A stretch of 64,000 nt of DNA from Dicaeum eximium (lineage: Eukaryota; Chordata; Aves; Passeriformes; Dicaeidae). Below are positions 25,851-39,785 of this stretch, in pieces; position 1 is the stretch's first letter, and each line of letters starts with the position of its first letter. The notes under the pieces are model-generated. The model worked only from the letters and a program-made list of their open reading frames with translations. It made no database searches and was not told the DNA's origin. The stretch is taken from assembly GCA_013396995.1 (NCBI GenBank), contig VWZP01002541.1:482642-546641 (forward strand), written 5' to 3'. A program made the translations under genes and the position numbers.

Positions 25851-28800
25851 CTATCAAAGAGAAAATACTTGATTTGATAAGAAGCATACAAATAAATTCT
25901 GTGTTACAGGAGATCCTAGGCTGAGAACTACTGCACTTCGCAGCTAAGCTGGTGTAAGAACTTCTTTATGAAATTCTAATCATGCTTGTTAGCAAAAGCA
26001 GATCACCTGGTAGACACTTGGGATTTGTGTAACACTTCACCAAAGTTAAGGCAGTACAAATACTAATTTGCTTACATTTCATATCACTGTCAACCATGTC
26101 AAAGGGTTAAACAGCCAAGGGTTAATAGCATTAGGCTTCCCAACTGTCCCTGCTTTCAAGTTTGTGTTTAGGTCCTTTAAAGTCTCAATCATTTTCATAC
26201 TCATTTAACATAACCTGTATTCGAGGAATTCAGAAACATGAGATTACACTGAGTGCCTAATGGTACAATATGCCATATGGTATACATATATATCTACACA
26301 ATTACATACAAAAAACCTGCAGACTTGAAATTTTATTTGTACATTTAGTGCAAAGAATTTTCAGAAATGTCATATAGCATGTTTCAATATTCATATGATG
26401 CTCAGCTACTTTTAATTAAATTGGTGTTTAACAGAACTCTGGTTTGTTTGGATGACTACTTCAGCATGACTTGGACAGCCCCATAAACATCTTGTAAATT
26501 AATCAAGAACCTTCTATAAAAAAGCTTGAATGAGTATTCCAAACACATTTCAACCTCTGAAACAAGCTAAAATGAAAATAACTTATTTAGTACTTGGAGA
26601 CCTTTTCATAGCATTTCTGTCCATTTATTTCTTTTACTGAGATGCAATTTTTAATCTTTTCAAAAACATTCTTAGTAAAACTTCTTAGAAGAAAGAAATT
26701 AAGACAAAAATCCAAATTCTTCCTCACTCTTCAATACTTTTTCTTTGTTTTAACAAGTGGCTGATAAATCTGGATACATACTGTATGGAAGCTTGCTACT
26801 ATACTAGGCATCACTACAATATCTCTCCAGCATTCCAGGGAGAAACATCAGGTAAAACTAAATCTCCTTTCACTTTTTCCTGTCCTAATTACTGAAACAG
26901 CATTTAGAGAGATTCTACATCATATCACATTCATGTGTAAAATTGAACAATTTAAGAAGAGACTCGTAATGAAAGTATCATCCAACACTGAGGTGGATTA
27001 AGTATTTGCTTTAATGTGAGAGAACTTTACTGAGTATTAAACATTAAGGACACTCCTACCTCTGCAGAAACCCCATTATAAGATTCTTAATGAGAAAAGA
27101 GAAACTTCTTTATGCCAAAAAAGAAAACTGTCTCTATTTTAACTGACTTACAATTTTATCACAACCGCCTTTCAGTGAGGCAGAGAATGAGTAGAATAAT
27201 AAATACAAATAACATCAACCATGGGTAATAGAAAACATAGTGGGGAAAATGGACCAAGAGACCACCACTGAACTTAAAACAAATTATATAACGCAAAACC
27301 AGCCTTAGACAGGAAAATAGTGAAATTCTGAGATCCGAACAGCCTGTTACAGAGGTTTTTAGAACATTTAACAGGAGGTGTCAGCTAACTAAAGCATTTT
27401 TGCTAAAATGCAAAACTTGAAGGTAGGAGAGTTGCTCTTGTACCATTAGCTTCTTACTTTAAGAAGCTAATATATCCTAAAATCATACCCTATAATCTAA
27501 CATTTAAAAGATCAGAAAGGGGATAATCCTACTTAATTCTTTGCCTTGCTTCTTTAGTCCATCAAGGTGGTGAACACTGATAATTCAGTTGTTTGACAGG
27601 GTCTGAGACTGGCTGCCTTTTAGCTTTCCATACCATGACCTGACACATTTAGATTTTAGGAACAAACAAGGTCATGATCTATCAACCTCACCTCAGTCAC
27701 TATATTAAGTGTAAGTAACTTCAAAGTAAGATGCCTCTATAAAAAGAGAGTTCAATAAACCCCATAAAACTCAATCTCCAGTTACCTTCTGGTTTTTTCA
27801 GAGTTTTGTTTCAAGCTCTTTAAGCTTTTTCCTCACTGAAGCACAGAAAGAAAAGCACTACACGCATTCCACCTAGCAGAGATGTAGACTCCATTTTTCA
27901 GGATTTACCCTACTTCTACTGTAGAGTCTCTGTTTTGGGACCTCTTAAGGCAATTTACAGTAAAATGACTGAAAAATGACTACAAACTACATTAGGAACA
28001 AGTTTAAATGCAATATGGTGGACTGACTACTCATTTTAAGAAGCTCAAAGAACTTTCCTACAATGGTCATGAGAAGCATTAAATCTGTTTCCTAGTATTC
28101 CATATGAAACAGGGACAAAGAAGGTCCAACAGACCGTAAGTTCTCTACAGCTGAGCTTCTCATATTTGTACCTTCTCTTAGACACTCAATTCCAGAAGCC
28201 TGAGAACCTTTTGTCTTTCTTTCACAAAGGAAGACTTGCATGTATTTGCATATCCATACAAATGCTACACCTCTGAAGCCTCTGAAATGTGGAAGTTTAA
28301 AACTGTGTCCTACCACCTACAGCTGCACTCTTCTTCAAAGCTCTTAAAGGAAAAGAGTACTCTCCCAAATCCACTGGAAAAGAAGCAAAAGCTTTTGACT
28401 CACCAAGGAAATTTTACTCAAAAACATAACAAATACCCTACTTCCTTCAAAGACAAAACATATATTTTGCACAGCTTTATGTTACTGTCAGTATTTTCCC
28501 TTCAAAGATTCAAAGTATAAACCTTCTTTGCAAAAAGAAAGACAGAAGGGAAGATGAGGCAAAAAAATGTACAAGGCAAAAAGTAATTTCAGAAATAGTT
28601 TACACATAACATCTACCCAATGGCATTCTCTGATCACCAAATCAAACCTAGGAATTGTACAGAAATTTCTCATTGTTGCAGCAAGTACTGAAAGAGAAGT
28701 TTGCCAGCTGCATTCGCTACAAAACTCCAACTGCACTTATCTTTTAACCAGTTCTTAAAAGACATTCTGAAAAGCAGTAATTATATAAAATTATCACATA

Positions 28801-30039
28801 GTTTCAAATGAACCTGAAAGAGACAAAAAAAGTTGACATAAAATAAATATATATTATTCATGCATAACCATCCAAGGAATAAGAAATACCTATTTCTGAA
28901 AAGAAGAGCAACTAGTAGTCCATTTTTCGTTTGGAAGCAACTGTGCAAGAAGAGCTTTCCTGATGGCTAACTCATTAATCAAATCATTCCGTGGATTCAT
29001 TCTGTAATGTGATGGTTTTTATCCCTGAAGCAGGCAAACTTCAGGGAAATAGTAGCCAAATGTCTCTATGTGGACAAGCCCCATGCTTTGGTATCTACAG
29101 CATTTCTTCTTGCATTTAAGATTACTGCACTTGGTAATACTGCATATTTTGCAGTGTTTATTAAAGAAACAATTGCATAGGGAAAAAAACCCAAATGTTA
29201 AATTAAGTACTATATCCTGGCAAAACTTCACCAATATTTACTTTAAAGACTACAGTATAATTTCTTCCTCATGGTAATTTTCTTTGGCCTCTTTTTTCCC
29301 CAAATTCCATACGCTGGTGTTCTATATGCATCCAGCCATGCACAGAGAATTATTCAGAACTTCACAGGAAATAATATCTTGCTTAAAATCTCCTATTCCA
29401 ACCTGAGCTGACAAACAGAACAAAATTATCACTAAGCCTCTCTAAAAAAAGACACAACACCAGTTCATTTTTTCCTAATTACATGTTTACATTTGTTCTC
29501 AATGTGCAACAAGTGTTTCAAGGACTGTTTGTCATACATATTTCTCAAAAAACAAACTAGCTTTTCTTTCCATTTTTACACAAATTAATAAAGTCAAGAG
29601 TGAAATGCTTTACAAGATTTCTGATCTAAAAAAAGCATCATTTACATAAACACAATTTATCCTGAATAGCAAAAGGAGTAGATGGTGAAATTATTGCAGG
29701 CTACATGAAAAGGGAACTAATAGTTTTATTGGTTTTGGGGGGTATTGCTCAAGAATAGCCTAATGGGAACCCACGGCAGTTTAACCATAGCACTAATAAA
29801 CTCAGCACCAGTTAGAGACTTGGGAAGAGTTGAGAGTTCCCTGTCAGCCAATACCTCTTAAATTCAGTACTGTTACAACTAGACTGCTGTTGGCACTCCA
29901 GTTAGATTGCTTTCAGGTTTGCTGCAGCAACTGCAGTATAGCCATTTCTTGGATTCCCCTGAAATCCACAGCCACGATCTCCCTGACCCAAAAAGACCAA
30001 ATAGTGACAGTGAAATCTGAGTTCTGTAAAAAGAGAGAA

Positions 30040-30058
30040 CAATAATAATAATAATAAT
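30040..30058 (+). repeat. (AAT)n microsatellite
   Basis: About six AAT units in intron 4. Confidence 0.85.
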
Positions 30059-31205
30059 TTGCAGGCTAGGGGTGTGACCCCAAACTTTGACATTTCTGAC
30101 ACTGATCTCATTGTACTTCACAATAAACTGTAGTGGCCTGATGAAAGTAGTTTTAGGCTGACTGCTAACATGGAAAATAGACCTCAATCAGAACACCTGC
30201 CCAGAGCACACAGAACTAAGAGCTGGACACCACCAGCTCTCTCCAGATTAACTGTGTGGTGCTAGTAACTATCTAGCGAGAAAAAAAACCGCAATAACTA
30301 CAGACAAACAAAAATGGAAACTGGAATTTTAGCAGCAAAACACAACTGTATTGTCATATATTTAGAACAAAAACTGTTTGAGAAAGAAGCAACTTTAGTT
30401 ATGATGAAAAGGAATTAAAAACTAAAGACAGAGACAAACAATGGATTTTGTCATCAAGTAATAATAATAAAAGATGTAGAGTACATTTTTTGAAGTTAAA
30501 AGGATTTAATCATCCAATATCCAATTACCATCAATGGAAATGGTCCAAGATAAAACAAAATCTGAAGTGTTCCATGAAATTTTTAAAGTACATTAAGGGA
30601 GAACCACCACCAATTAAAAAAAAAAGTATGACTGACTACTACTCAAGGAAAAAGAGAACAGATGTCCTGTTTCCTCAGAGTTGAGGAGAGAGAAGAAATA
30701 AACTCATCTGTTACAGCAAATCTTTACTGCTTTGTGTCCAAGCAGACACTTTTTATTAGCTCTGTACTGAATCTCACTGTTGCATGGTCTTGCCAATGCA
30801 GAGGGAAGCAAACAGTGAGATGCCAATAGAAATGCTCAGCCAGTAATGAGAAGGCTTGAGAAAAACCTAGACTTTGACTCCTGGTTTTTCAGTTTTCATT
30901 GGTAAACAAAATGGACAAAACGTATTGACAGCAACTGGAGAAAGTGAAACAGAAAAGGAAAAGACCAAAGAAAGAAAAAAGGAAAAAGGCTAGAAAAATT
31001 GAGGGGGAGCTCATAAATCAAAGATGGATACTTGGGAAGGGGATGGGTGGGGTGTGAGAAGTCACAAAGGCAACAGGAACAGGGACTGGTCTCCCTGTAG
31101 GAAGAACACAAGAGATGATGTATGCCTTTTTCTTCTTTCTCTTTTTTATAACACATTCTATTCCTACTTTACTCCAGTGTCCACAGACTGCCAGAAAAAA
31201 AAGTT

Positions 31206-31240
31206 TAAAAAACAAACAAACAAACAAACAAACAAACAAC
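31206..31240 (+). repeat. (AAAC)n microsatellite
   Basis: About eight near-perfect AAAC units in intron 4. This explains the repeated Lys-Gln-Thr-Asn and Cys-Leu-Phe-Val peptides in the frames that cross it. Confidence 0.9.
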
Positions 31241-32022
31241 AAAAAAACCCTAGAAGTTAAAAGAACAACACAAGAAAAATATGTAACACAACTAATCAGA
31301 AATTCAGACAGTTTGCATCTGCAGAAGGGAACATACAAAGACCAATGTAGCTAAGAGAGGAGAAAGTAACACAAATGAAATAAGAAAAATGTAACTATCA
31401 ATAAAGAATACTAACAACCTACTGGTTTATTGCTCTGCCTTTTGTTTTTTTTTTTTAATTTAAAGTCTCATCACACTTTATAAAACATTCCATCTCACTG
31501 ACAATTACTTAGGTATAAGCAAATAATCCCACTAAAGTGAATGTTGTTTACAAAGGCAAAAGTCTGCAAGGATTTGCCTTGATATATTAACATACCTTTC
31601 TGTCCTAAAAGAAATGTTTATAAACATGTTTATGTTAGCATCAACTTAAAACACTAGGACTTTGTGGTAATTAATAATAACATCCCATATAAACTGCAAC
31701 AGTATTTTAACCTATGGAAAATAATTCAGGTTCCTTTCAAAATAAACTGTTATTCAAAGATCATGATATTTTTAATTAACAAAACAGTCCCTAATCTGTA
31801 AAAGACTAATAAGACATGGCAGATAACCTTACAGTTTAATTTAATAATACAGCTTTCTTAATTCCTGAATTTACCATAAAGACATTGCAGAAAACTTACA
31901 GCATTACTGCACACACTTACGAATTTTATATAAAGTGCATTCTAAGAAGTGTAGTTTTATATTATTAAAGCTCAGAAGTTTTAAAATAAATACATTAGAT
32001 ATAAAAGGACATATAATTATAC

Positions 32023-32132
32023 CTTATTGTAACGATCATGAGGAACAGACTGCAACACGATAGGCTCCATTGTAGAAACATTTGCAAACTGCACCTCGGG
32101 AATGTACAGAGCACAAACCACATGAGCCCAAC
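32023..32132 (-). CDS. MLLT10: MLLT10 coding exon 4: zinc knuckle end and PHD linker
   Basis: The exon completes codon 102 (Gly) and encodes residues 103-138, beginning WAHVVCALYIPEVQF and ending VPHDRYNK. His105 and Cys108 close the zinc knuckle begun in exon 3. The rest is the conserved segment that packs the knuckle against PHD2 in the PZP fold (family knowledge). The acceptor is TTTGTAG^GTTGG and the donor is AATAAG^GTATAA, phase 0. The length of 110 bases fits the phases on both sides exactly. Confidence 0.96.
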
Positions 32133-33284
32133 CTACAAAAAGTTATAATTGTATTTAATGTTTTCTAGAAGCTTAAAGGACATTTCAATCTAGTACAATT
32201 ATACAATTTTACAACACTTTTTTTTTTCTTACAGACTGGTTTAACTGTTTAGAATATTAAGGACATAAATTACACAAATCAAGTTTACATTTCATTTTTG
32301 TTATCCAAAGTTTAGATGATCAGTAATACATTTTTTAATGTGGTCAGAGAATTTATACGAGTAATACTCAATGAAATTCAAATATTAATGATTTATACAA
32401 ACACTGACACACAGAAAAATGAGTATTTTTTTTTAATTTCTTGGATTAACACTGTCATTGCATAGAAGCTACACAAAGTCCTGCAAAAATGAAGCAGCAT
32501 CTGACCAAACTGTTATTCCTACAAGCACAGCATCATAGAAGACTTCCGTGTAAAATTTTTATTTTAAAAATGTCATCCTGTTTGAACAGACTCCTGTTTC
32601 TTTCTGTAGAAGGAAATTGCAACACATACGCAGACCCTCACATCCCTTCTATGAAATCTTTTGCTTTTCCATTTATAAAGTTGTGGCCAGCTCGTTTTTT
32701 CATAGGAATACAAATACCTATATCCAGTCCTATTCTCATTCATTAACTTGGGATCATCAATAAATGGTTAGTGACTTACCATACTGTGCTTAAATAACAT
32801 TTTAAGAAAGCAAACATTCTTAACTGTCTGACATTTGGTTGGATGGAGGTGGGGAAAACACCAAGTCAGAAACAAACCCACTAATTTGAAGCCTTTTTCA
32901 ACACAGAGATCCTGAGCGCCGTTGGTTGTTTCCATGGAGGACAGAATGCCATAACTGTAAATTTAGCAGAAGCTGCTACACAGCTAATCCAACATATTGC
33001 TATACTGACATTATTAACAGAATTATTAAAACTATTGTCATCTCATCAAAAACTGAATTTGGTGCAGCTAATCATTTGGTGCAAATTCTGTTCTTCCCCA
33101 AGAGGAAAATTAAAGTCTCTTGTCACAAGACCATCAGTATACTTGAAAATAATTCTGCTTTCCTCCTACCCAGGCTTACTTGTATGCAAACATTAAGGAC
33201 ATAAAATGACAGACTTACATAATGAGCTAATCTATCAAATTAGTAGATTAGGCAAGCAAAGTTATCATTGTGCAAACACATGAT

Positions 33285-33316
33285 ATAATAATAATAAAAA
33301 CAACAATAATAATAAA
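33285..33316 (+). repeat. (AAT)n microsatellite, interrupted
   Basis: ATAATAATAATAA, then AAAACAACAATAATAATAA, then a C- and A-rich simple stretch to about 33350. Intron 3. Confidence 0.75.
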
Positions 33317-36300
33317 ACCCCCCAAAAAAGAGGGAAAAAAAACCCCACAAAACCCACCATATACTGCCTCACTGCAGACCTTTCTGAGCTTTCATCCTGG
33401 ATTTTCTATTTTCAACTACTCTACAGAATCTAAAAGTTCTTAATTTCTTCACCCAACTGTACTCTGAGACTCTTAAACTGAGCTAAACACAAAGTTGTGC
33501 TTGCTCACAGTAGTATTGTTGAGACTCTGGAATAGTATTTAGAATAAAAAGCACAAATGCAATTCCAGATACTTTTCTTAAAGCACAAATCTTCTCCGGT
33601 TTCTGCCAACGGATCTGGGGTCTCCCCTCTCCATTTACTAAATTGGTAGTTACAATTTCTATGGAAAATGAAAAGTGCGCACACACAACAGTTACAGTCA
33701 ACACCACACATATCATTCTAGCATTTCAACTGCAACTAAATACAGTAACTATGCTGCTCCGTAATTTTATTCACAAATAGTCTTTAGAATTATTCTGTAC
33801 AGAAAAGGCATGAGATTAATAAAACTGCAGGGTAAAAAAAAAGCATAAACTGCCAACTTGAGCTGCATTTAAAGCCTGTTCCAATAGACCGTTTTAAAAT
33901 TATCATTAACAGACAGACAGAAAAAAAAAACCTATAAAAACCACAACCTTTTTTTGTTCGCTTGTCTACTTGAAATATCTTTAGAGAAAGAGTGTTTATA
34001 AGGGCTTTTCTAAGAATTGCAAACTGCCTTAAGCCAGAATCATCTTACTAAAGACAAATAAACGTTAACATGATGTTTATGGTGAATATTTATCTTCAAA
34101 TCTTATCTCAAAAAATCAACTCAAATAGAAACATCATTCATCTAATAAAGCCATTAAACCAATAAAAATGTGACACTGAAATACTGAAAAAAAATAAACC
34201 TTCTTCAGTTGGCTACACACAATCAGATGGCAAAAGCTTTCACCTCATATGTAATTAAGCCTGTACCCTAGTTACACTTACATATAATGGAAAATAATTA
34301 TGTAAATATACAAAATATACCAGAGACAGTAGGGAAAAAAAAATCACTAAGTGAACTGAAATTTAGGTAGGTAAAGAAATTTTACTATAAGGAACCAGTT
34401 TCAGGAGTAACTTTAACTGAATAGTGCTCCACCACTATTTAAAAAAAAAATTAAAATGTTGACAATATATACTACAATATATTCCTATTACAAATAGGAA
34501 GTACACATCCAAGACAGCTGTGGCCAGTAACAGGCTTTTAACTTTCATTAAGACCAAACCCAGTATCTATATAATTAAACAAACAAAGCACCACAGCACT
34601 AAAACACTTTTTGAACATAGGTTAATAGGTGCCCATGGAATCGAGGACAAGGGACATTTTCCACTGGTTTCCATCTGGCACCGTCAGATCCAAGATAATC
34701 TCACCTTGCTGGAAAATCACAATAATATAATAAACCACAATATTATAAAATCACAATAATGTCCAACAATAATTTAACCAGAAGGGTGGTTGCAGCCCCC
34801 TTATGTTACCAGCCTCAAATGCCTACACCAAAAAAGAAGCCTAACTCCAGCACCAGCATCCACTTGGATTCAAGACACCCTGTACACAAGTTCTTAAATA
34901 TTCTTTTGTCCAAAGTTTAACTGGTGAAGAAATACAGAATTGTCAGAGAGCAACACCCAGCTGACCTGGAAGTGTCAAGAAGGGTTCCCTTTAGGAAGAG
35001 TAAGGAAGATACTTTTCCATAACAAATATAGTTAAGAACCAGTTGTCTAAGGGTGCAGTGCAATTTCCACCTTCTGAGAACTCAAGGTCTGTAGAATCCT
35101 CCTCAAAGGTTTTATCGTTCAGGGAGGTCAAGAAGATTCCATTTTGCCATATAAGAACCAGACAGTAGGAGGAAAACAGAAAAAAAGCAAACAAGAACCA
35201 TTTTCCTAAGCATCAAGAGACTAGCCACTATTTCTACAAAGCATAAGCATGGAAGTAAGGGCACCTATAGCTGACATGTGACAGATGTCCTTGGGCTCGC
35301 TGATGAGAGAACGAGCTACTACCCTATCAACAGTTTTACTTGTAATGTTTTCTTCAACTGAGAGTGTTCCTGACTATGTAACACAGTGCAAAAACACCTT
35401 CCCCATCCTCTGCTGACATTTCCTTCTCTTTCAGACAACTACTCAGGCTGAGCACAGAGCTCAGAGTCCCAGCAGAATAAAGGACCTATTGCAACATTCA
35501 AAGTTGAATGCTTTTGTCTGCTGTTTCCTACTGGATGATAACTGCCTTCTTTGTCTGCAGGGACAATGAAACATTCTAAAGACACTCATCCAAACTGTAC
35601 ATAGAAGCCCATATGAGAAGCAAGCATTTAAAAGGATGTGTGGTATTTAAGACTGCCTTAAAACACATATTTTTCCATTTACTCCATCTAAGCCATTAAG
35701 TTTGCACTATAAACTTCCTATTCGAATCACTTACTACATTATTCTAGGGCAATTAAAATTTCATCAACAACTATACACCTTTTCCCTCCTTCTCACCCAG
35801 GAATAAAAAAACGTCACTAAATCCAGTCCTTTTAAGCTTTACCAATGTTTAAGTGTGAAAAATACCATTGTACAGCCATGTTTTAGGTTACAAAATAAAA
35901 ACCTCCAACAGCACTTTTCTACACATACAGAAAGATTCAAAACGTTCTTCTTAGTTTGTTGCAACTGAAATTATTTTATCAGCTCTCCTCTTCACCCAAA
36001 CATTGAACAGAAATAAAAGCAAGATATTCCTATTTTTTCTTAATTGTTTTCCAAATTTAGCCAGGAACTCATGCGATTTTTGAAATCATTTTTGTTCCAA
36101 ATGAGTTCATTAAACACATCCCTATAAACCATATATTTTACTCTTTAACTCAATGATAAGCTTCCATTCACTTTAGATGTGTATGGTTTGAATCCATACA
36201 ATGGCCACAGATGTATTACTTGCTTTTATAAGTATTTGTATTATTTGTAGCATTTCACTTAAATGAATTTTTACTTTATCTCTTAGAAAGACACAGTGTT

Positions 36301-39300
36301 GCGTTTTGCCAATTTTTAAGTTTCATTCTAGTTCACAAAATGTTTAATTACTACCATAGAATCTATCCAAATGTTACCAGTCTTCACTGAGATTTTATTT
36401 CTGGTGCCTTACTGATTTTTAACTCAGTGCAAACCTAGCAGTACATACTTAGCAGGTATAATTTTAATGTACATTGTTCAGTAATGTTCAGAGTAACAAA
36501 GCTCAGACTTCAGACCCCCAGCTGAAAATAAACAGTTGATCTGTCATCCCAATGTGACAGAGGAAAGTAATTCCTAGCAATTCCACCATCCCAGCAAACA
36601 CAAGACTGTTGCCAACAAAGAGCTCTGTAATTGGAAGTAAACTCTACCAAAGTAAATTAATGAAGAAAACCCAGGAAGATAAATAATACAGTATGTTACA
36701 CATCTAACTAAATTTTTGCGTTTTCAACTACTGCTTAATTGCCCAAAATTTGATTCACAAGCACCTTCCCCATAAATAAACTCATAGTACTTTTAAACTG
36801 CCTTCCAGTGCAAGTTTTTAAGCTTAGCTTTTATAATCTTTGACTTCATAATAAAATAACAGCAACAAATATATAATCCATCCTACCATCCACAACAAGG
36901 GAAGCCCATGCCTTGGTATGAACTAAGAGCACAGAGCAGGGACTCCACTACGACCCACAGACGGTGCCGAAGATGTGCAGCAAAGCACTAATGCACTGTA
37001 GAGAGCAGAATTGTGAAGCCACACTGAACTCCAGCCACAGCCTGGTAGCACAAGAGTTCTGGGATATTATCACCGTCCCCTAATCATGCATCCCTGTCAG
37101 AGCAAAATTTGTTTATGCATTCAAAGTTCCTAAAGAGTCCGTTATATTCCATTAAAGAAGTCTTACTTTGTTTCTAACTACAGCTCACTCCCAAACCAAT
37201 AGAATGTATTTACTATTCTAGTATGGAAAAATCATTATTGAAATGTTAATTTCTTATGAGGGTTGCTTCAAGTTGTCAATTAAGGATACACCTCAATCCA
37301 TTTCAGCTGTAGACTGTCATTGAAAAGCAGGATCTCACCTTACTCTTTGCTGTCAACTGTACATCCTTGCCTTCTCCTTGCAGTCTAAGTTTGCTGTGTA
37401 ACAGGGCCGATGATCTTTTTTTCATCTCATTACTAAATTTGCGGGAAACTCAACAGTTTACCTTTGAGCAGAATCACTCAATGGTTTGAAGCAATCCACA
37501 CTGAGGTCACGAGACCACCATATACAAAACCACCAGTGCAGAAACACCCAGCCAGGGGAAAACCACAGTCCCCTCCTTTCAGCAGAGGTCAACACCTGTC
37601 TTACATCACATGAAATTGCATCCTCCATTTCCAAAACTATCAGATCTGCTGACTGACCCAAAGGCTGAGCTCTATCCAACCCTGCTAGATTCACCTTTCA
37701 AACACGTACTTCAGACCATTACTGTTATTCTTTGCCAAAGGGAAAGATGAAGTACTATTTTAAACCTTTAGTTAAGTGTCTCTTCATTAAGACATTCCAT
37801 ATACTTTTAACCCTGATCTTCCTTTCCTGTAAAAACAAGAAAAGTTGCAGATAAGAAATCTGTCAGCTGAAGTTACTGTCTTTTCCTTACTCTATTAAAT
37901 AAATATTTAGAGTTTGCTATAGCTAATACAGCATTATTCATATTATATTGTTTGATCCACTCTTTGAAGAGGGGTAAAAAGAAGGTGCCACACTAACCAC
38001 TAGAGCTCTCACTGTTGTGGTTGGTAGCAAACCTCGTCATTGGTATAGAATGGACAATTTGTTAAAAAGGTGAAATAAATACTATTTCTCTATGAAGAAA
38101 AAGGCTTCATCCTACAAAGTCTTACTACTGAATTCCACAAAATACTCCATTTAGAAAAATCTGGTCCTCAAGTAAATAATTGATTTGTTTTGAATCATCA
38201 CTCTGCAGCACAACAAACTGTTTTTGAAACAGCTACAGATGAAATTCCATTGGTCCACTGAGTAAGCTAATAGCTTTAATCATTTTATCTGGTATGCTAT
38301 GGAATTACTGAGTTTCTTCCATCTCTCTCAAGAAATCTTTTCATACAACAAAAGGAAGAAACGTATAAATAAGCACCTAAAACTATAGAAAAAAATTTCT
38401 ACATATACACTGTCATTATCAGTAATGTAAATCATAAATACACAATACTTTATATGGTAATGCATACATTTAAATTACTGCAGTATTTTAATTTCTTTTT
38501 CTCTTTCCCAGTAAAAAATAATACACACACTGCTGTAAATCTGCTCAAAAAGGCCAGAACATTTGTAGGTAAGCACTTGCAAAATGCATACATCTCAGTG
38601 TGCACATATAACATTATACCATCCACATTCTTAGACATTAACACCAAGAAAACTCATCAGAACAGTAAACCAGACAGTGAGATTCTAATAATAACAGCAA
38701 TGGCAAAGCCTAGCATATAGACTTGGGAGATCCTGCCTCTAACCCAGGGGTGGGAAGAGGGTCTGGACCATGACATAAAACCACCACATTGTTAGCTGGC
38801 CTTTCCCCAAGCAGCTGCATGAAAGAAGTCTTGGTGAAAAGTCACACAAAGAATGCTGTTACACAGCATTCCTGATCATCATCCACTGGAATCAGATTTC
38901 AAAGTAACAACTTGTATAGCAAAATCAAGCCTTTTAAGCTTACAGAAAATTGTGGAAGAAGATTACTGCAAGAAAACTACTTAAATACGAGATGCACTAT
39001 ATTAGATACAAATGAACAAGTTGCTTAAAAATCAGAATGCATACTCAGTACTATGAGAAGATTAAAGAACTGGGATTCAAAAAGCTATCATCAGTCCAAT
39101 GGTCGTGATTTTATTTCCTCCTCATTGAGTGCCAAAAATCCAAAGGAAATTACTTCAACAGTTAAGGAAATATTACTGAACTGAAAGGCCCAAAACTGTC
39201 AAATGCCAACAGGCATCTGTGTACTCTCCAGTGTACCCAAAAAGGTTATGGGTGTTACTTCAATAGTGTGATGGACTCATCTTCCACTAAACACAAAAAT

Positions 39301-39710
39301 ACCATGTCTGGAGCAAGAAGTCCCAAAGCATAAATGCTTGTAGGCTGGGAAACTATTCTGAGAAAGCACACAAAACCCTTCTCAAGAATTTAGTTCATAA
39401 TGACAAAGAGAGCAGGACAAATGTTCTTTGGCCTCCATGATATGTTCCTCTCCTATTACTATCTCAGGCTGTCACTTTTAAGTTCTCTGTATAATCCATG
39501 ACATTACTGCTCCAATAATGCCGTATTTCAGGAATCACTGAAAATTGTAATTCTGTATTTGCCATAGAGGACACCAGAGGACCCACATTAACCTGATGAG
39601 CACAACTAAGGCAGAGTCAAACAGACTCCAAACAGAAATATAAAATCTAAAAAGCAAATCTAAAAAAATTGTCATCTCCAAAAGGTCAGATAAGCAGCAA
39701 CAGGCCAGTA

Positions 39711-39785
39711 AAAGGAGGAGGAGCAGGAGGAAGAATGCACACAAAGGAACCTCACACTGGGGGGATGGGAGGGAGGGAAGGAGGG
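39711..39785 (+). repeat. Purine-rich low-complexity patch
   Basis: GGAGGAGGAGCAGGAGGAAG, followed after a short break by a GGGAGGGAAGGAGGG run. This is simple sequence in intron 3. Confidence 0.65.

Larger units (their letters stand above)
25851..32022 (-). other. MLLT10: MLLT10 intron 4 (6.2 kb)
   Basis: AT-rich, with an (AAT)n run at 30040-30058 and an (AAAC)n run at 31206-31240. No recognised transposable element or gene. The overlapping short frames on both strands around 28.1-29.3 kb are not conserved-looking. Confidence 0.75.
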